Below are positions 14,264 to 22,717 of a stretch of DNA of 28,166 nucleotides, piece by piece. The notes beneath the pieces were generated by a model, which ran no database searches, was not told where the DNA came from, and worked only from the letters and a program-made list of their open reading frames with translations. This DNA comes from DATEVL01 sp035281845 (GTDB lineage Bacteria > Chloroflexota > Anaerolineae > Anaerolineales > E44-bin32). Location: positions 1 to 28,166 of the forward strand of contig DATEVL010000064.1 of NCBI GenBank assembly GCA_035281845.1. Reading direction: 5' to 3'. The position numbers and the translations under genes were made by a program. Numbering within the stretch: the first letter of the stretch is position 1; every line of letters begins with the position of its first letter.

Positions 14264-15079
14264 CTAGATCGTCCGGATGCGGCCGATCAACCGCTCGACG
14301 AGCGTGGCCTGCTTGGCTTTGTCGACCGGGGGCAGCTGGCGGGCCTGCGGCGGCAGCGGCATCCCTTCCGGGCGAACGATCTCAATCAGCCCGGCCTGCA
14401 ACAACCCGAACACGATCCGGCGGACCTCCATGTCGCTCATCTTGTTGGCCTTGCCGATCTGGCGGATGGTGTTCTTGGGGTTGATGTAGGAGACGACCTT
14501 CCACTCCTGGACATTGAGGTTGACATCGCGGATGTTGGCGCCGGGACGCTCGACGAAGTTGAGGGCCATGTCCAGGTTGGGGATCTCCTCGATCAGCTGC
14601 TCGTGCTCCTGCAACTGACGGGTGCCCTCCATAATGATGTTCTCGAGGTCGAGGCGCAAGGTGATCCGGTCTTCGGGCGGCAGGACGTCGTTGTCGAAGC
14701 GGAAGTGCCCTTCCGACCAGGTGAAAAGACGGTAGACGCTGGCCAGCAAGTACTCGCGAATGCCCGCCAGCACGTCCTGCTGCGAGAGATAGCCGGCGTT
14801 GATCAGCAACAGGCCGAGCTCCTTGTCGTTCTTGTCGCTGGCATTGGCGCGGATGAGTTGAGTCTGTTTGGGGTTGAGTTTTCCGCTGCGCGAAAGGATG
14901 CCGATGAGCGATCCGTCCTCGCTACCGAGCTGCGCATAGATCAGTTTCCCCTGGTTGAAGGAGATCCAGGCCGCCTCCGACGGGCCTTCGATGGTCAGAG
15001 TGCCCGTCTTGCGCGCCAGGTTGATGAGGTTGAAAAGTTGCGTGACACTGAAGTCACGCAGGTTGCCCTTGACGGCCAT
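14264..15079 (-). CDS. DUF4388 (PATAN) domain protein
   Basis: The 271-residue soluble protein opens with GNLRDFSVTQLFNLINLARKTGTLTIEG (about 5-32) and ISFNQGKLIYAQLG (about 38-51), the DUF4388/PATAN pattern found in response-regulator and gliding-motility proteins. A second domain (about 85-150) contains GLLLINAGYLSQQDVLAGIREYL and VYRLFTWSEGHFRFD, also usual in this family. A C-terminal winged-helix-like part (about 190-250) contains INPKNTIRQIGKANKMSDMEVRRIVFGLLQAGLIEIV. The start ATG 15079 gives the common MAVKGNL beginning. It is the first gene of an operon with a Ras-like GTPase and is probably its effector or regulator. Confidence 0.85.
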   Translation of the reverse strand: MAVKGNLRDFSVTQLFNLINLARKTGTLTIEGPSEAAWISFNQGKLIYAQLGSEDGSLIGILSRSGKLNPKQTQLIRANASDKNDKELGLLLINAGYLSQQDVLAGIREYLLASVYRLFTWSEGHFRFDNDVLPPEDRITLRLDLENIIMEGTRQLQEHEQLIEEIPNLDMALNFVERPGANIRDVNLNVQEWKVVSYINPKNTIRQIGKANKMSDMEVRRIVFGLLQAGLIEIVRPEGMPLPPQARQLPPVDKAKQATLVERLIGRIRTI

Positions 15080-15149
15080 CGCGCCCTGTTGTGCACGGGG
15101 TGGCCGCGGCCGACCATCAAGACTGGGTTGGAAGGCCGCGGGTGGCGGG

Positions 15150-15178
15150 ATTATACCCGGGGGGTGTACCCCCCGCAA
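15150..15178 (-). promoter_or_regulatory. Promoter with a GC palindrome in its spacer
   Basis: On the minus strand TTGCGG (15178-15173) and TATAAT (15155-15150) are 17 bp apart. The spacer is a palindrome of G and C runs around TACA (six-base arms, about 15158-15175), a possible operator. It drives the DUF4388-GTPase operon with a leader of roughly 65 nt. Confidence 0.7.
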
Positions 15179-15180
15179 TC

Positions 15181-15580
15181 ATCGCATCGTCAACGTTAGG
15201 TCACCATAGGAAGAGTGTGCCCCGCGGTGGGCACAAATCCACGTCGTGAGATCTCAATGGCCTGTGGCGCCCGACCGCCTCGCCCCTATGGCCCCGCGAA
15301 AAGACGATCGGCGCACCGGCCCCGGCACCGCCGCACCGCCTCCATGTCCTGGCGTGGACGGCAGATTTGCGGCCGCAGGCCGCCGGAGCCTAAAAGCAGC
15401 TCCGCCATCCCCTGGCTTCGGACCCAGATCGGTAGGCGTTTGTAAGCAGGGAGATGGGGAATCCTTCGGCCCACGGCTGAAACGCAGACACATGTGTGAA
15501 CCCGTCGACGGCGCCCGCCTGATCGGAGAACCGTCTTGTAATCCCACCTGGAGCGATCCGGGTTCGAGGTTTGCTGTGGG
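15181..15580. other. Intergenic stretch without a recognised gene
   Basis: No frame in these 400 bp shows a family signature or a credible ribosome site. One small hairpin (TGTGCCC with GGGCACA, 15216-15235) is present. The stretch separates the end of the UPF0316 gene from the DUF4388 promoter. Confidence 0.55.
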
Positions 15581-16108
15581 TCAGGGCCGGAAGTAACCGC
15601 GATGGACGGGCCGGATCTCTTCGACGGCGATGAATGCCTCGGGATCGGCCTCACGAATCAGAGTTTCCACACGGTCTACATCGCGGCGGCGCACGCTGGC
15701 ATTGACCACGGCGACCGCTCCGTCCCGCCCGTGGCCGGCGAGCTCGGTGGCGCCGTAGCCTGCCTGGCGCACGGCTTCGGCCACTTCGGCGCCGTGTCGG
15801 GAGCTGATCACGCGCAAGTGGCGATACCCGATCGCCAGCTTGTCCTCGATCATCATGCCGACGACGTTGCCGGTGGCGAAGCCGGCGGCGTAACCGATCC
15901 AGGCAAGGGGGTTGTTGAGATGGCCGAGGACGCTGGTGATGGCCACGACCCAGATCGCCGACTGGAAGAAGCCCAGGAACCAGACGACGGGACGATTGCC
16001 GGCCACCAGGAACAGGACGCGCAAGGTGTCGAGCGCCATGTCGCAGACGCGCAACAGGAAGATCGCCACCGCCATCGCCAGCGGGGAAAGCTCGAACGTC
16101 TCAAGCAT
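15581..16108 (-). CDS. UPF0316 (DUF2179/DUF5698) membrane protein
   Basis: The 175-residue protein has three membrane helices (about 10-105) including RVCDMALDTLRVLFLVAGNRPVVWFLGFFQSAIWVVAI, typical of UPF0316, and a C-terminal soluble DUF2179 domain (about 95-165) with RHLRVISS and VDRVETLIREADPEAFIAVEEI. DUF2179 resembles small ligand-binding domains of transporters; the function is unknown. Its ATG overlaps the glgP stop by 8 bp, showing tight translational coupling to the phosphorylase. Confidence 0.83.
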   Translation of the reverse strand: MLETFELSPLAMAVAIFLLRVCDMALDTLRVLFLVAGNRPVVWFLGFFQSAIWVVAITSVLGHLNNPLAWIGYAAGFATGNVVGMMIEDKLAIGYRHLRVISSRHGAEVAEAVRQAGYGATELAGHGRDGAVAVVNASVRRRDVDRVETLIREADPEAFIAVEEIRPVHRGYFRP

Positions 16109-18254
16109 GCGGCTCGAGCTCTTGCTGCGCCGGGTGGTACATCCGCTCGACGTACTCCCGCACCATACGACGCATGCTGAAGCGCGGGGCGAGCGTCCGA
16201 ATCGACTCGCGGATCCGGCCGAGCCATTCCCGTGGCAGCTCGTCGGCGGAGCGTTCCAGGTAGTACAGCGGGATGACTTCGTCTTCGAGCAAGGCGTAGA
16301 GCGCTTCGGCGTCGGCCTCGTCGTCGCCCGAGTCTTGATCGGGCCCGATCGCCCACCCGTTCTCGCCGTTGTAGCCCTCGCGCCACCAGCCGTCGAGCAC
16401 CGATAGATTGAGCACCCCGTTGAGGGCCGCCTTCTGGCCCGAAGTGCCGCAGGCTTCGTTCGGACGCCGCGGGGTGTTGAGCCAGACGTCGACCCCCTGC
16501 ACCAGGTCGCGCGCCAGATTCATGTCGTAGTCTTCGACGAACACCAAACGGCCGCCCGTCTCGGCCTGCTTCACTCGCCGGTAGACGTCCTGGATCAGGC
16601 GCTTGCCCGGCTCATCGGCGGGGTGGGCCTTACCGGCGTAGATGATCTGCACGGGCATGCCCGGCCGGTGCAACAGGCGCAAGAGCCGATCGAAGTCCTG
16701 GAAAAGCAGGTGGGCGCGTTTGTAAGTGGCGAAGCGCCGGGCGAAGCCGATCGTCAGCGCGTTCGGATCGAGCAGGGCGCCGCTGGCGATGACCTGCACC
16801 GGGTGGTGGCGATCGGTCAACCACAAACGGCGCGACCGGTCGCGCATCCGCGCCGCCAGCTTGCGCTTGAGATGGCGCCGCGTCTCCCACAACTCCTTGT
16901 CGGGGATTCGGTCGACTCCCTGCCAGACCACCGGGTCATCGATGCGTTCCGACCAGCCGGCGTCCAAATAGTGGTCGTAGAGTTCCTTCATCCGGCGGGC
17001 GAGCCAGGTGCCGGTGTGGACGCCGTTGGTGATGTACTCGATCGGCACGTCGGCTTCGGCCCGGTCCGGCCAGACGAAGGACCACATCTTGCGCGCTACC
17101 CGTCCGTGCAACTCGGAGACTCCGTTGCGGGCGGCCGACAGGCGCAGCGCCAGAATCGCCATGCTGAAGGTCTCGCCCCACGGGTGACGGTGGCGGGCCA
17201 AGTCGAGAAACGCTTCCCGGTCGAGGCCGAGCTGCGGCCAGTAGGAGGCGAAATGTTTGTCGATCAGCCACAAGGGAAACTCATCATGTCCGGCCGGCAC
17301 CGGTGTGTGTGTGGTGAAGGCGGTCGACCGGGCAACTCGCGCTTCGGCTTCAGCGAAAGTTCGGCCGGCGGCGATCAGCTCGCGCAGCCGCTCGAGCGCC
17401 AGGAACGCCGAGTGCCCCTCGTTCATGTGCCAGACGGCCGGGTTGTAGCCGAGCGCTCGCAGCGCTCGCACCCCGCCCAGACCGAGGAGCACCTCCTGGG
17501 CCAGCCGCGCCTCCAGGTCACTGGTATACAGGTGGGCCGTCAGCTCTCGATCGGCCGGTAGGTTGTCGGCGACGTTGCTGTCGAGCAGATACAGCGGGAC
17601 TCGTCCGATCTGGACGCGCCATAGCCGGGCATGGACCACGCGGCCGGGAAGATCGACCGAGACCGTCAGAGGTTCGTCTTGCTGATCGAGCGCCGGCAAC
17701 ACCGGCAAGTCGTCGAAGTTGAGCGGGGTGTAATCGGCTTCTTGCCAGCCGTCTTCGGTGATGTGCTGCCGAAAGTAGCCCTGGGTATAGAGGAAGCCTA
17801 GCGCCACCAGCGGCATGCCCAAGTCGCTGGCTTCCTTCAGGTGATCCCCGGAAAGGACTCCCAGGCCGCCGGCGTAAATCGGAAGCGACTCGTGAAGCCC
17901 GAACTCCGTTGAGAAATAGGCGATCGGACTTTCGACGCGTTCGGGGTGGGTGAGGGGATACCATGCGCGGCCGGCAGCGGCCATGTACCCATCGAACGCT
18001 CCGACGACGGAGTCGTACTGGTCGAGGTAGATCGGATTGCGAGTTGCGGCCTGGAGCGCCTGGCGAGGGACCTGGCGCAAGAACGTGACCGGGTTGTGCC
18101 CGGTACTCTCCCAGCGCTCGGCGTCGATCCAGCGGAAGACGCGATCCCCGCCGCCATACCAAGTCCACCAAAGGTTGTAGGCGAGGTCATGCAGCCGGCG
18201 AAGGCGTGTCGGAAGACGGAAACCGTTGGGATTGGGCGCGGCCGGGATTTCCAT
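16101..18254 (-). CDS. glgP: Alpha-glucan (glycogen/maltodextrin) phosphorylase
   Basis: The 717-residue enzyme releases glucose 1-phosphate from alpha-1,4-glucans in the cytoplasm. It starts with a DUF3417 domain (LHDLAYNLWWTWYGGGDRVFRWID, about 20-45), then a GT35 phosphorylase body: YFSTEFGLHESLPIYAGGLGVLSGDHLKEASDLG, HMNEGHSAFLALERL and TTHTPVPAGHDEF. The pyridoxal-phosphate lysine is Lys608 in GTSGQKAALNG, followed by the usual LSVLDGWWREGYNGENGWAIG. This is the short family shared by many bacteria and archaea. The ATG at 18254 is preferred; upstream starts at 18299-18320 are possible. A TATGAT on the minus strand at 18305-18300 is a candidate -10, back to back with lutA. Confidence 0.93.
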   Translation of the reverse strand: MEIPAAPNPNGFRLPTRLRRLHDLAYNLWWTWYGGGDRVFRWIDAERWESTGHNPVTFLRQVPRQALQAATRNPIYLDQYDSVVGAFDGYMAAAGRAWYPLTHPERVESPIAYFSTEFGLHESLPIYAGGLGVLSGDHLKEASDLGMPLVALGFLYTQGYFRQHITEDGWQEADYTPLNFDDLPVLPALDQQDEPLTVSVDLPGRVVHARLWRVQIGRVPLYLLDSNVADNLPADRELTAHLYTSDLEARLAQEVLLGLGGVRALRALGYNPAVWHMNEGHSAFLALERLRELIAAGRTFAEAEARVARSTAFTTHTPVPAGHDEFPLWLIDKHFASYWPQLGLDREAFLDLARHRHPWGETFSMAILALRLSAARNGVSELHGRVARKMWSFVWPDRAEADVPIEYITNGVHTGTWLARRMKELYDHYLDAGWSERIDDPVVWQGVDRIPDKELWETRRHLKRKLAARMRDRSRRLWLTDRHHPVQVIASGALLDPNALTIGFARRFATYKRAHLLFQDFDRLLRLLHRPGMPVQIIYAGKAHPADEPGKRLIQDVYRRVKQAETGGRLVFVEDYDMNLARDLVQGVDVWLNTPRRPNEACGTSGQKAALNGVLNLSVLDGWWREGYNGENGWAIGPDQDSGDDEADAEALYALLEDEVIPLYYLERSADELPREWLGRIRESIRTLAPRFSMRRMVREYVERMYHPAQQELEPHA

Positions 18255-18333
18255 CGGAGCATGCAAACGCCTCGCGGTGGAGGGCGAGGCGCAACCCATC
18301 ATACCATGCCTGGCGCGCAACCGTTGCCGGCAG

Positions 18334-18339
18334 GATAAT
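18334..18339 (+). promoter_or_regulatory. Possible -10 box (GATAAT) of the lut genes
   Basis: GATAAT ends 7 bp before a GTG (18347) that is in frame with lutA. This is the spacing seen at the DUF2085 gene, so lutA may be read from a leaderless message. The -35 region is weak. Confidence 0.3.
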
Positions 18340-19075
18340 GGGGACGGTGGACGCCGATCTTTTCGTCACCTGCTTGGTCGATTCGTTGTTCCCCGACGTG
18401 GCCGAATGCAGCGTTCGCCTGCTGCGCCGCGGCGGCGTCCGGGTAGGATTCCCGCGGGGGCAGACGTGCTGCGGCCAACCCCTGTTCAACACCGGCTTTC
18501 GCGATTTGGCGAGGCAGCAAGCCCTGCGAACAATGGCTCTGTTGGAAAGCCGCGAAGTTCCGGTAATCGTGCCCTCCGGATCGTGCGCGGCGATGATCCG
18601 TCATGGTTATCCGGAGCTGTTCGCCGGGGAAGCGAAGCTGTCGGCGCGCGCCCGGCGACTCTCGGAAAGGGTCTTCGAGCTCTCGGAATTCCTGGTGGAG
18701 GTCGTCCACTGGACACCTTCGCCGCAGCCGGGCCCTGCGGTCGTCTATCACGCCAGCTGCCACCTTCAACGCGGGTTGGGGATCGACGCCGCGCCGCGAC
18801 GACTGTTGGAGACCGCGCTCGGCGCGCCGGTGGCCGCCCTCGAGCCGGAATGTTGCGGCTTTGGAGGGGCCTTCGCCGCGGACCACGCGGAGATCTCAGC
18901 GGCGATGCTCGAGCGAAGGCTGCACCAGATCGAGATGAGCGGAGCAGGGTTGGTCGTGGCCAACGACGTCGGGTGCCTGATGCACCTGGAGGGGGGGCTG
19001 CGGCGCAGCGGGGCGGCCGTACGCTGCGCCCACCTGGCTCAGGCCCTCGAGGGCGAATGGAACGGTCTGCAATGA
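18338..19075 (+). CDS. lutA: LutA-like iron-sulfur subunit of L-lactate dehydrogenase complex
   Basis: The protein (245 residues from ATG 18338) has two CCG domains. The first has LFVTCLVDSLFPDV (about 8-21) and GQTCCGQPLFNTGF; the second has VYHASCHLQRGLG and EPECCGFGGAFAADHAEIS. These cysteine motifs bind an iron-sulfur cluster in LutA/GlcF/HdrB-type proteins. With LutB and LutC it oxidises L-lactate to pyruvate. A GTG at 18347 is an alternative start. The stop overlaps the start of lutBC (ATGA), so the two are coupled. The gene is divergent from glgP, sharing the intergenic region. Confidence 0.88.
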   Translation: MGTVDADLFVTCLVDSLFPDVAECSVRLLRRGGVRVGFPRGQTCCGQPLFNTGFRDLARQQALRTMALLESREVPVIVPSGSCAAMIRHGYPELFAGEAKLSARARRLSERVFELSEFLVEVVHWTPSPQPGPAVVYHASCHLQRGLGIDAAPRRLLETALGAPVAALEPECCGFGGAFAADHAEISAAMLERRLHQIEMSGAGLVVANDVGCLMHLEGGLRRSGAAVRCAHLAQALEGEWNGLQ

Positions 19076-21165
19076 CGACGGCCTTCCGCACTGGCGTACG
19101 TGCCGCACTGGCCAATCCGGCGCTCCAGGAAGCGCTCGACAAGAACGCCGAGCGTCGGCGCGCCGGTTGGGAAGCGGCCTTTGCCTCGCTGCCTGAGTCC
19201 GAGGCGCGGAAACGGCAGGCGGCGGAGGTCCGGCGTCGGACGATCGCCGAACTCGATGCGCATCTGGACGCCTTTACCGCCCAACTGCAGGGCCAGGGAG
19301 TCGTGTTCCATCGGGCGAAGGACGGGGCCGCCGCCTGCCATGCGGTATTGGCCATCTTGCAGTCGCACGGCGTGCATCGGGTCGTCAAGGCCAAGTCGAT
19401 GGTGACCGAGGAAATCGGACTCAATCGGGCACTGCTCGCCGCCGGGATCGAAGTTGTCGAGACCGACCTGGGCGAGTTCATCGTCCAGCTGCGGGGGGAG
19501 GCTCCGGCGCACATCACGGCTCCTGCCATCCACCTGCGCCGAGCGGATGTGGGACGGACCTTCGAGCAGCACCTCGGCGTGCCTTTCACGACCGAGGTGG
19601 CGGAGATGACAGCCGCCGCGCGGCGGGCCCTGCGCGACCGTTTCTTTGAGGCCGAGGCCGGAATCACCGGCGTCAACTTCGCCGTGGCCCAGACCGGGAC
19701 ATTGTGCCTCGTGACGAACGAGGGCAACGGGCGGATGGTGACCAGTCTGCCGCCGCTCCACATCGCCGTCATGGGGATCGAGCGCCTGGTTCCCTCGCTG
19801 GCCGATCTGGGCGTCATGCTGGACGTGCTGCCGCGGGCGGCCACGGGCCAGTCGCGCACGAGCTACGTTTCTCTTCTGCAGGGACCGCGCGGCGCGGGCG
19901 ATCCGGATGGCGCGTTCGAACGGCATGTGGTGCTTGTCGACAACGGAAGAAGCGCGGTTCGGGGATCCACCCTGGCGGAGGCCCTGTCGTGCATTCGCTG
20001 CGGGGCGTGCCTGAATGCGTGCCCGGTGTATCAGGAGATCGGTGGTCACGCGTACGGCAGCGCCTACCCGGGCCCGATCGGCTCCGTCCTTTCACCGGCC
20101 TTGTGGGGAGTCGGTCGCTTCGGCCATCTGGCACGCGCTTCGACTCTTTGTGGAGCGTGCCGCGACGCGTGCCCGGTTGGCATCGACCTTCCGGCTCTAC
20201 TGCTGCGTGTGCGGGGCGAACAGACACGAACGGGACGGCCGTCGCCGTGGTTGCGCGCCGGAATGTATCTTTTCGCCTGGACGATCGCCTCCCCTAACCG
20301 CTACCGGTGGGCGCAGCGCCTGGCGGCGATGGCCTCAAGGGCGGCGCCCGGGACCGGCGGGTGGATTCGCCGGCTGCCTCCACCGATGAGCGGCTGGACG
20401 GAAAGGCGCGACTTCCCGCGGTTCGATCGCCGGCCCTTCCGCCAGCGGTGGGAGCTCAGCGCTCAGAGAGTGGAAGCCCCTGCCACAGCTAAAGAGCCAT
20501 CCGTGGCCGACGGATCAAAGGGTGCCCCGGCATTACCCTCACCCCCGAACCCCCTCTCCCGACCGTTTCGGTCGGGAGAGGGGGCCAGGGGGGCGAGGGC
20601 TACGCGGACGTTCATGGAAGCGGTCGAACGCATCGGGGGTGAGGTTTTCGAATGTCGCAGCGAATCGATCGCCTTCGAGATCTCGCAGTTCCTCCGGCGT
20701 GAGGGGGTGGGTGAACTGCTCGCCTGGGGCCGTAGCAGCCCCACCATGGACGGCATCCTCACCCGGCTCGAGGCGGACGGCCTGCGGCTCATCGAGCCGG
20801 AGGTCCCGGATGGACCGGCAGAGGAGCGCGCGGCGAGACTATCGCGCTACGCTCGCATGGCCGCGGGAATCACGGGCGCGGTCGCCGGGTTGGAGGACGC
20901 CGGAACGCTCGTCCTTCCAAGCGGGCCCGGACGGTCGCAGCTGGCCAGCCTCCTTCCGCCGCTCCATCTGGCCGTGCTGGACGCGGCCGACATCTACTCT
21001 TCTTTGGAGGCCTGGCTCCTCAGCAATGGACCGCGCTGGCTGCAGGACGCCTCGGGGCTCGTCCTGGTCTCCGGCCCCTCGCGGACGGCCGACATCGAGA
21101 TGACGCTGACGATCGGGGTCCATGGGCCGAAGCGAGTTGTTGTGTTTGTGGTGAGAAGGGAATAG
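19072..21165 (+). CDS. lutBC: LutB-LutC fusion, lactate utilisation LUD/iron-sulfur protein
   Basis: The 697-residue protein joins two subunits that are separate in Bacillus. Residues about 60-300 are a LUD domain (VKAKSMVTEEIGLNRALLAAGIEVVETDLGEFI, GVNFAVAQTGTLCLVTNEGNGRM). Two ferredoxin-type cluster motifs follow: CIRCGACLNACP from Cys307 and CGACRDACPVG from Cys360. Residues about 515-697 are a second LUD domain like LutC (GITGAVAGLEDAGTLVLPSGPGRSQLASLLPPLHLAVL). The join (489-510) is encoded by a C-rich inverted repeat and reads as Pro/Arg/Gly-rich sequence. Start ATG 19072 overlaps the lutA stop; the open frame extends upstream only as a shadow of lutA. Confidence 0.9.
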   Translation: MTTAFRTGVRAALANPALQEALDKNAERRRAGWEAAFASLPESEARKRQAAEVRRRTIAELDAHLDAFTAQLQGQGVVFHRAKDGAAACHAVLAILQSHGVHRVVKAKSMVTEEIGLNRALLAAGIEVVETDLGEFIVQLRGEAPAHITAPAIHLRRADVGRTFEQHLGVPFTTEVAEMTAAARRALRDRFFEAEAGITGVNFAVAQTGTLCLVTNEGNGRMVTSLPPLHIAVMGIERLVPSLADLGVMLDVLPRAATGQSRTSYVSLLQGPRGAGDPDGAFERHVVLVDNGRSAVRGSTLAEALSCIRCGACLNACPVYQEIGGHAYGSAYPGPIGSVLSPALWGVGRFGHLARASTLCGACRDACPVGIDLPALLLRVRGEQTRTGRPSPWLRAGMYLFAWTIASPNRYRWAQRLAAMASRAAPGTGGWIRRLPPPMSGWTERRDFPRFDRRPFRQRWELSAQRVEAPATAKEPSVADGSKGAPALPSPPNPLSRPFRSGEGARGARATRTFMEAVERIGGEVFECRSESIAFEISQFLRREGVGELLAWGRSSPTMDGILTRLEADGLRLIEPEVPDGPAEERAARLSRYARMAAGITGAVAGLEDAGTLVLPSGPGRSQLASLLPPLHLAVLDAADIYSSLEAWLLSNGPRWLQDASGLVLVSGPSRTADIEMTLTIGVHGPKRVVVFVVRRE
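20536..20599. repeat. C-rich palindromic repeat inserted in lutBC
   Basis: A perfect 16-bp stem (20550-20565 with 20569-20584, TTT loop) is flanked by outer arms CCCTCACCCCC and GGGGGGCGAGGG. It remains in frame in the coding strand and forms the linker between the LutB and LutC parts. It resembles the element at 12979-13026. Confidence 0.8.
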
Positions 21166-21169
21166 CGGA

Positions 21170-21197
21170 CAGCGATCAGCCATCAGCGGTCAGTTAC
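21170..21197. repeat. Heptamer repeats after lutBC
   Basis: Four 7-bp units, CAGCGAT, CAGCCAT, CAGCGGT and CAGTTAC, follow the lutBC stop directly. They belong to the same kind of degenerate heptamer repeat as 3128-3263. Confidence 0.6.
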
Positions 21198-21226
21198 CTT
21201 GAATCCACGACGCTTCTCGTAATGTC

Positions 21227-21270
21227 ATTCCGAGGAGGCCCCGAGCTCAGCGAGGGGCCGATCGAGGAAT
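21227..21270. repeat. Nested hairpin between converging genes
   Basis: Outer arms ATTCC (21227-21231) and GGAAT (21266-21270) enclose inner arms GGCCCC (21237-21242) and GGGGCC (21254-21259) around the loop GAGCTCAGCGA. GTCATTCCGAGGA...GAGGAATC is a form I recognise as widely dispersed between genes in bacteria. It lies between converging lutBC and the PIG-L gene. The remainder of 21271-21350 holds GC-rich partial repeats only. Confidence 0.7.
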
Positions 21271-21366
21271 CCCTGAGACGCGTCGCCCCTACGTGCCCGC
21301 GGGTACGAATGCCCCCCGCGGCCGGTGGGAGCTGATGAGGTCCGAGGTGATCGCCAACCATCGTTC

Positions 21367-21408
21367 AACCATCACTGACTACTGGCCACTGACTAGTGAT
21401 CACTCGCT
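21367..21408. repeat. Heptamer repeats at the 3' end of the PIG-L gene
   Basis: Units AACCATC, ACTGACT, ACTGGCC, ACTGACT, AGTGATC and ACTCGCT run at 7-bp period across the stop codon of the minus-strand PIG-L deacetylase gene, supplying its last codons. They match the heptamer style of the other three sites. Confidence 0.6.
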
Positions 21409-22260
21409 TCCCACGCCTTCGAACAGATCGCGCTCGCGCAATCCCGGTGGAGCGACGGGGTAGGCCCGCATATAGACTTCCTCGGCATCCGAAAGCCGCA
21501 TCAGCCACCGGCCGATCCTCCCCTGGCGAGGCATCAGTTGGCTGGCATGGCAAGCGGAGGCCCTCTGCTTGCGTTCGGCCACCGGCCGGATGTCGATGCG
21601 GGCGTGAACCGGGAACTCGCTCTCCGCGATCTGGACCAGATCGATGTCCTGATTGCGTCCCCAATGTCGCGGGTCCCGGCCGAAGAGTCGCAACAAACGG
21701 ATCCCCTGCCGCAGCCACGGGCGATGGAACGTGATGTAGTAGAGCTTCTCCGGCTGGTAGGGCGTTGCGCCGTTGGGATACCGGCGCGGGTCGCCGGCGG
21801 CCTCGAAGGCGAGTCGGGTGGCGTTGTAGCAGGCGATGTGATCCGGATGGTGGTAGCCGCCGATGGGATCGAAAGTGATCACGACCTGCGGCCGGAGCCG
21901 GCGCATCCAGGGGACGATGCTTGCCGCCACCATGTCCACGGGCGCGGCTGCCAAGGCCTGTGGATGAAAGTTGTCGGGCGAGCCTTGCATCCCCGAATCG
22001 CGGTAGCCGAGGTAGTGAACCCCGGCCAACCCGAGGTGCCCGGCGGCGCACTCGAGCTCGCTTTGCCGCAGATCGCCGACACTGGCGTGCCCCGCCAGGA
22101 TTTCGGGCGCGACCGTCCCGACCTCGCCCCGGGTGGCGCACAGAAGGTGGACTTGTACCCCGCGTGAGGCGTACAGGGCCAAGGTCCCGCCGGTTCCGAA
22201 GGACTCATCATCGGGATGGGCGAGCACCGCCAGGAGAAGGCGCGGGTCGGAATCAGCCAT
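21400..22260 (-). CDS. PIG-L (LmbE) family N-acetylglucosamine-type deacetylase
   Basis: The 286-residue protein has the zinc-site motif AHPDDE (14-19) and the second motif HHPDH (137-141), both diagnostic of the PIG-L family. Members deacetylate N-acetylglucosamine on lipids or small molecules, including MshB and BshB in thiol biosynthesis. The substrate here cannot be named from sequence; no mycothiol or bacillithiol partner is nearby. The ATG at 22260 overlaps the yjbQ stop by 8 bp, so it is translated in an operon with yjbQ. The last residues fall within a heptamer repeat. Confidence 0.87.
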   Translation of the reverse strand: MADSDPRLLLAVLAHPDDESFGTGGTLALYASRGVQVHLLCATRGEVGTVAPEILAGHASVGDLRQSELECAAGHLGLAGVHYLGYRDSGMQGSPDNFHPQALAAAPVDMVAASIVPWMRRLRPQVVITFDPIGGYHHPDHIACYNATRLAFEAAGDPRRYPNGATPYQPEKLYYITFHRPWLRQGIRLLRLFGRDPRHWGRNQDIDLVQIAESEFPVHARIDIRPVAERKQRASACHASQLMPRQGRIGRWLMRLSDAEEVYMRAYPVAPPGLRERDLFEGVGSE

Positions 22261-22717
22261 CGCCGGCGATCCCTGCCGCGCCTGGCGGTTTCGCCTCTGC
22301 TGGATCTCCAAGAATCTGAACGACGACTTTGCGACGGCGCGGCCGAACGTCGAAGTCGACGAAGACGATCTGCTGCCAGGTGCCCAGGCGAATCCGCCCT
22401 TCCTGGACCGGTACGCACAGGGACGGACCCAGCAGCGCGGCCCGGATGTGCGCATGGCCGTTGCCGTCTCCCCAGCGTAAGTTGTGCCGATACTCGGCGT
22501 CGGGAGGGACGAGTCGGTCGAGGGTTGCCCGCAAGTCGTCGAGGGCGCCGTCTTCGAACTCGATCGTTGTCAGACCACTGGTGGCGGAGGGGGTGAAGAT
22601 GGAAACCAGCCCGTCGCGGATGCCGCTGTCGGCGACGAGCCTTTCGATCCCGGCGGTCAGGTCGCGGATGTCGGCGTGGCCGCGTGTGGAGAGCTCAATC
22701 TCCCGAGTCTGGATCAT
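22253..22717 (-). CDS. yjbQ: YjbQ/UPF0047 family protein
   Basis: The 154-residue protein contains the full YjbQ signature: SGLTTIEFEDGALDDL (47-62), YRHNLRWGDGNGHAHIRAALLGPSLCVPV (76-104) and GTWQQIVFVDFDVRPRRRKVVVQI (112-135). The conserved His residues form a metal site. Some members show weak thiamine-phosphate synthase activity, but the physiological role is unsettled. The C-terminal 15 residues beyond the usual end look like an extension. The ATG at 22717 lies inside the end of the GGDEF gene, a 23-bp overlap, and the stop overlaps the PIG-L start. Confidence 0.9.
   Translation of the reverse strand: MIQTREIELSTRGHADIRDLTAGIERLVADSGIRDGLVSIFTPSATSGLTTIEFEDGALDDLRATLDRLVPPDAEYRHNLRWGDGNGHAHIRAALLGPSLCVPVQEGRIRLGTWQQIVFVDFDVRPRRRKVVVQILGDPAEAKPPGAAGIAGDG

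Noticed and set aside
15553..15580. tRNA-like T-loop (GGGTTCGAGG)
   Set aside because: No acceptor, D or anticodon arms can be formed around it.
15246..15596. Small open frames on both strands between DUF4388 and UPF0316
   Set aside because: No ribosome site, no motif, and Arg/Pro-rich composition typical of GC-rich non-coding DNA.
18226..19071. Upstream extension of the lutBC frame
   Set aside because: This stretch is the lutA gene in another frame, with LutA cysteine motifs intact; the ATGA overlap at 19072 is the natural start.
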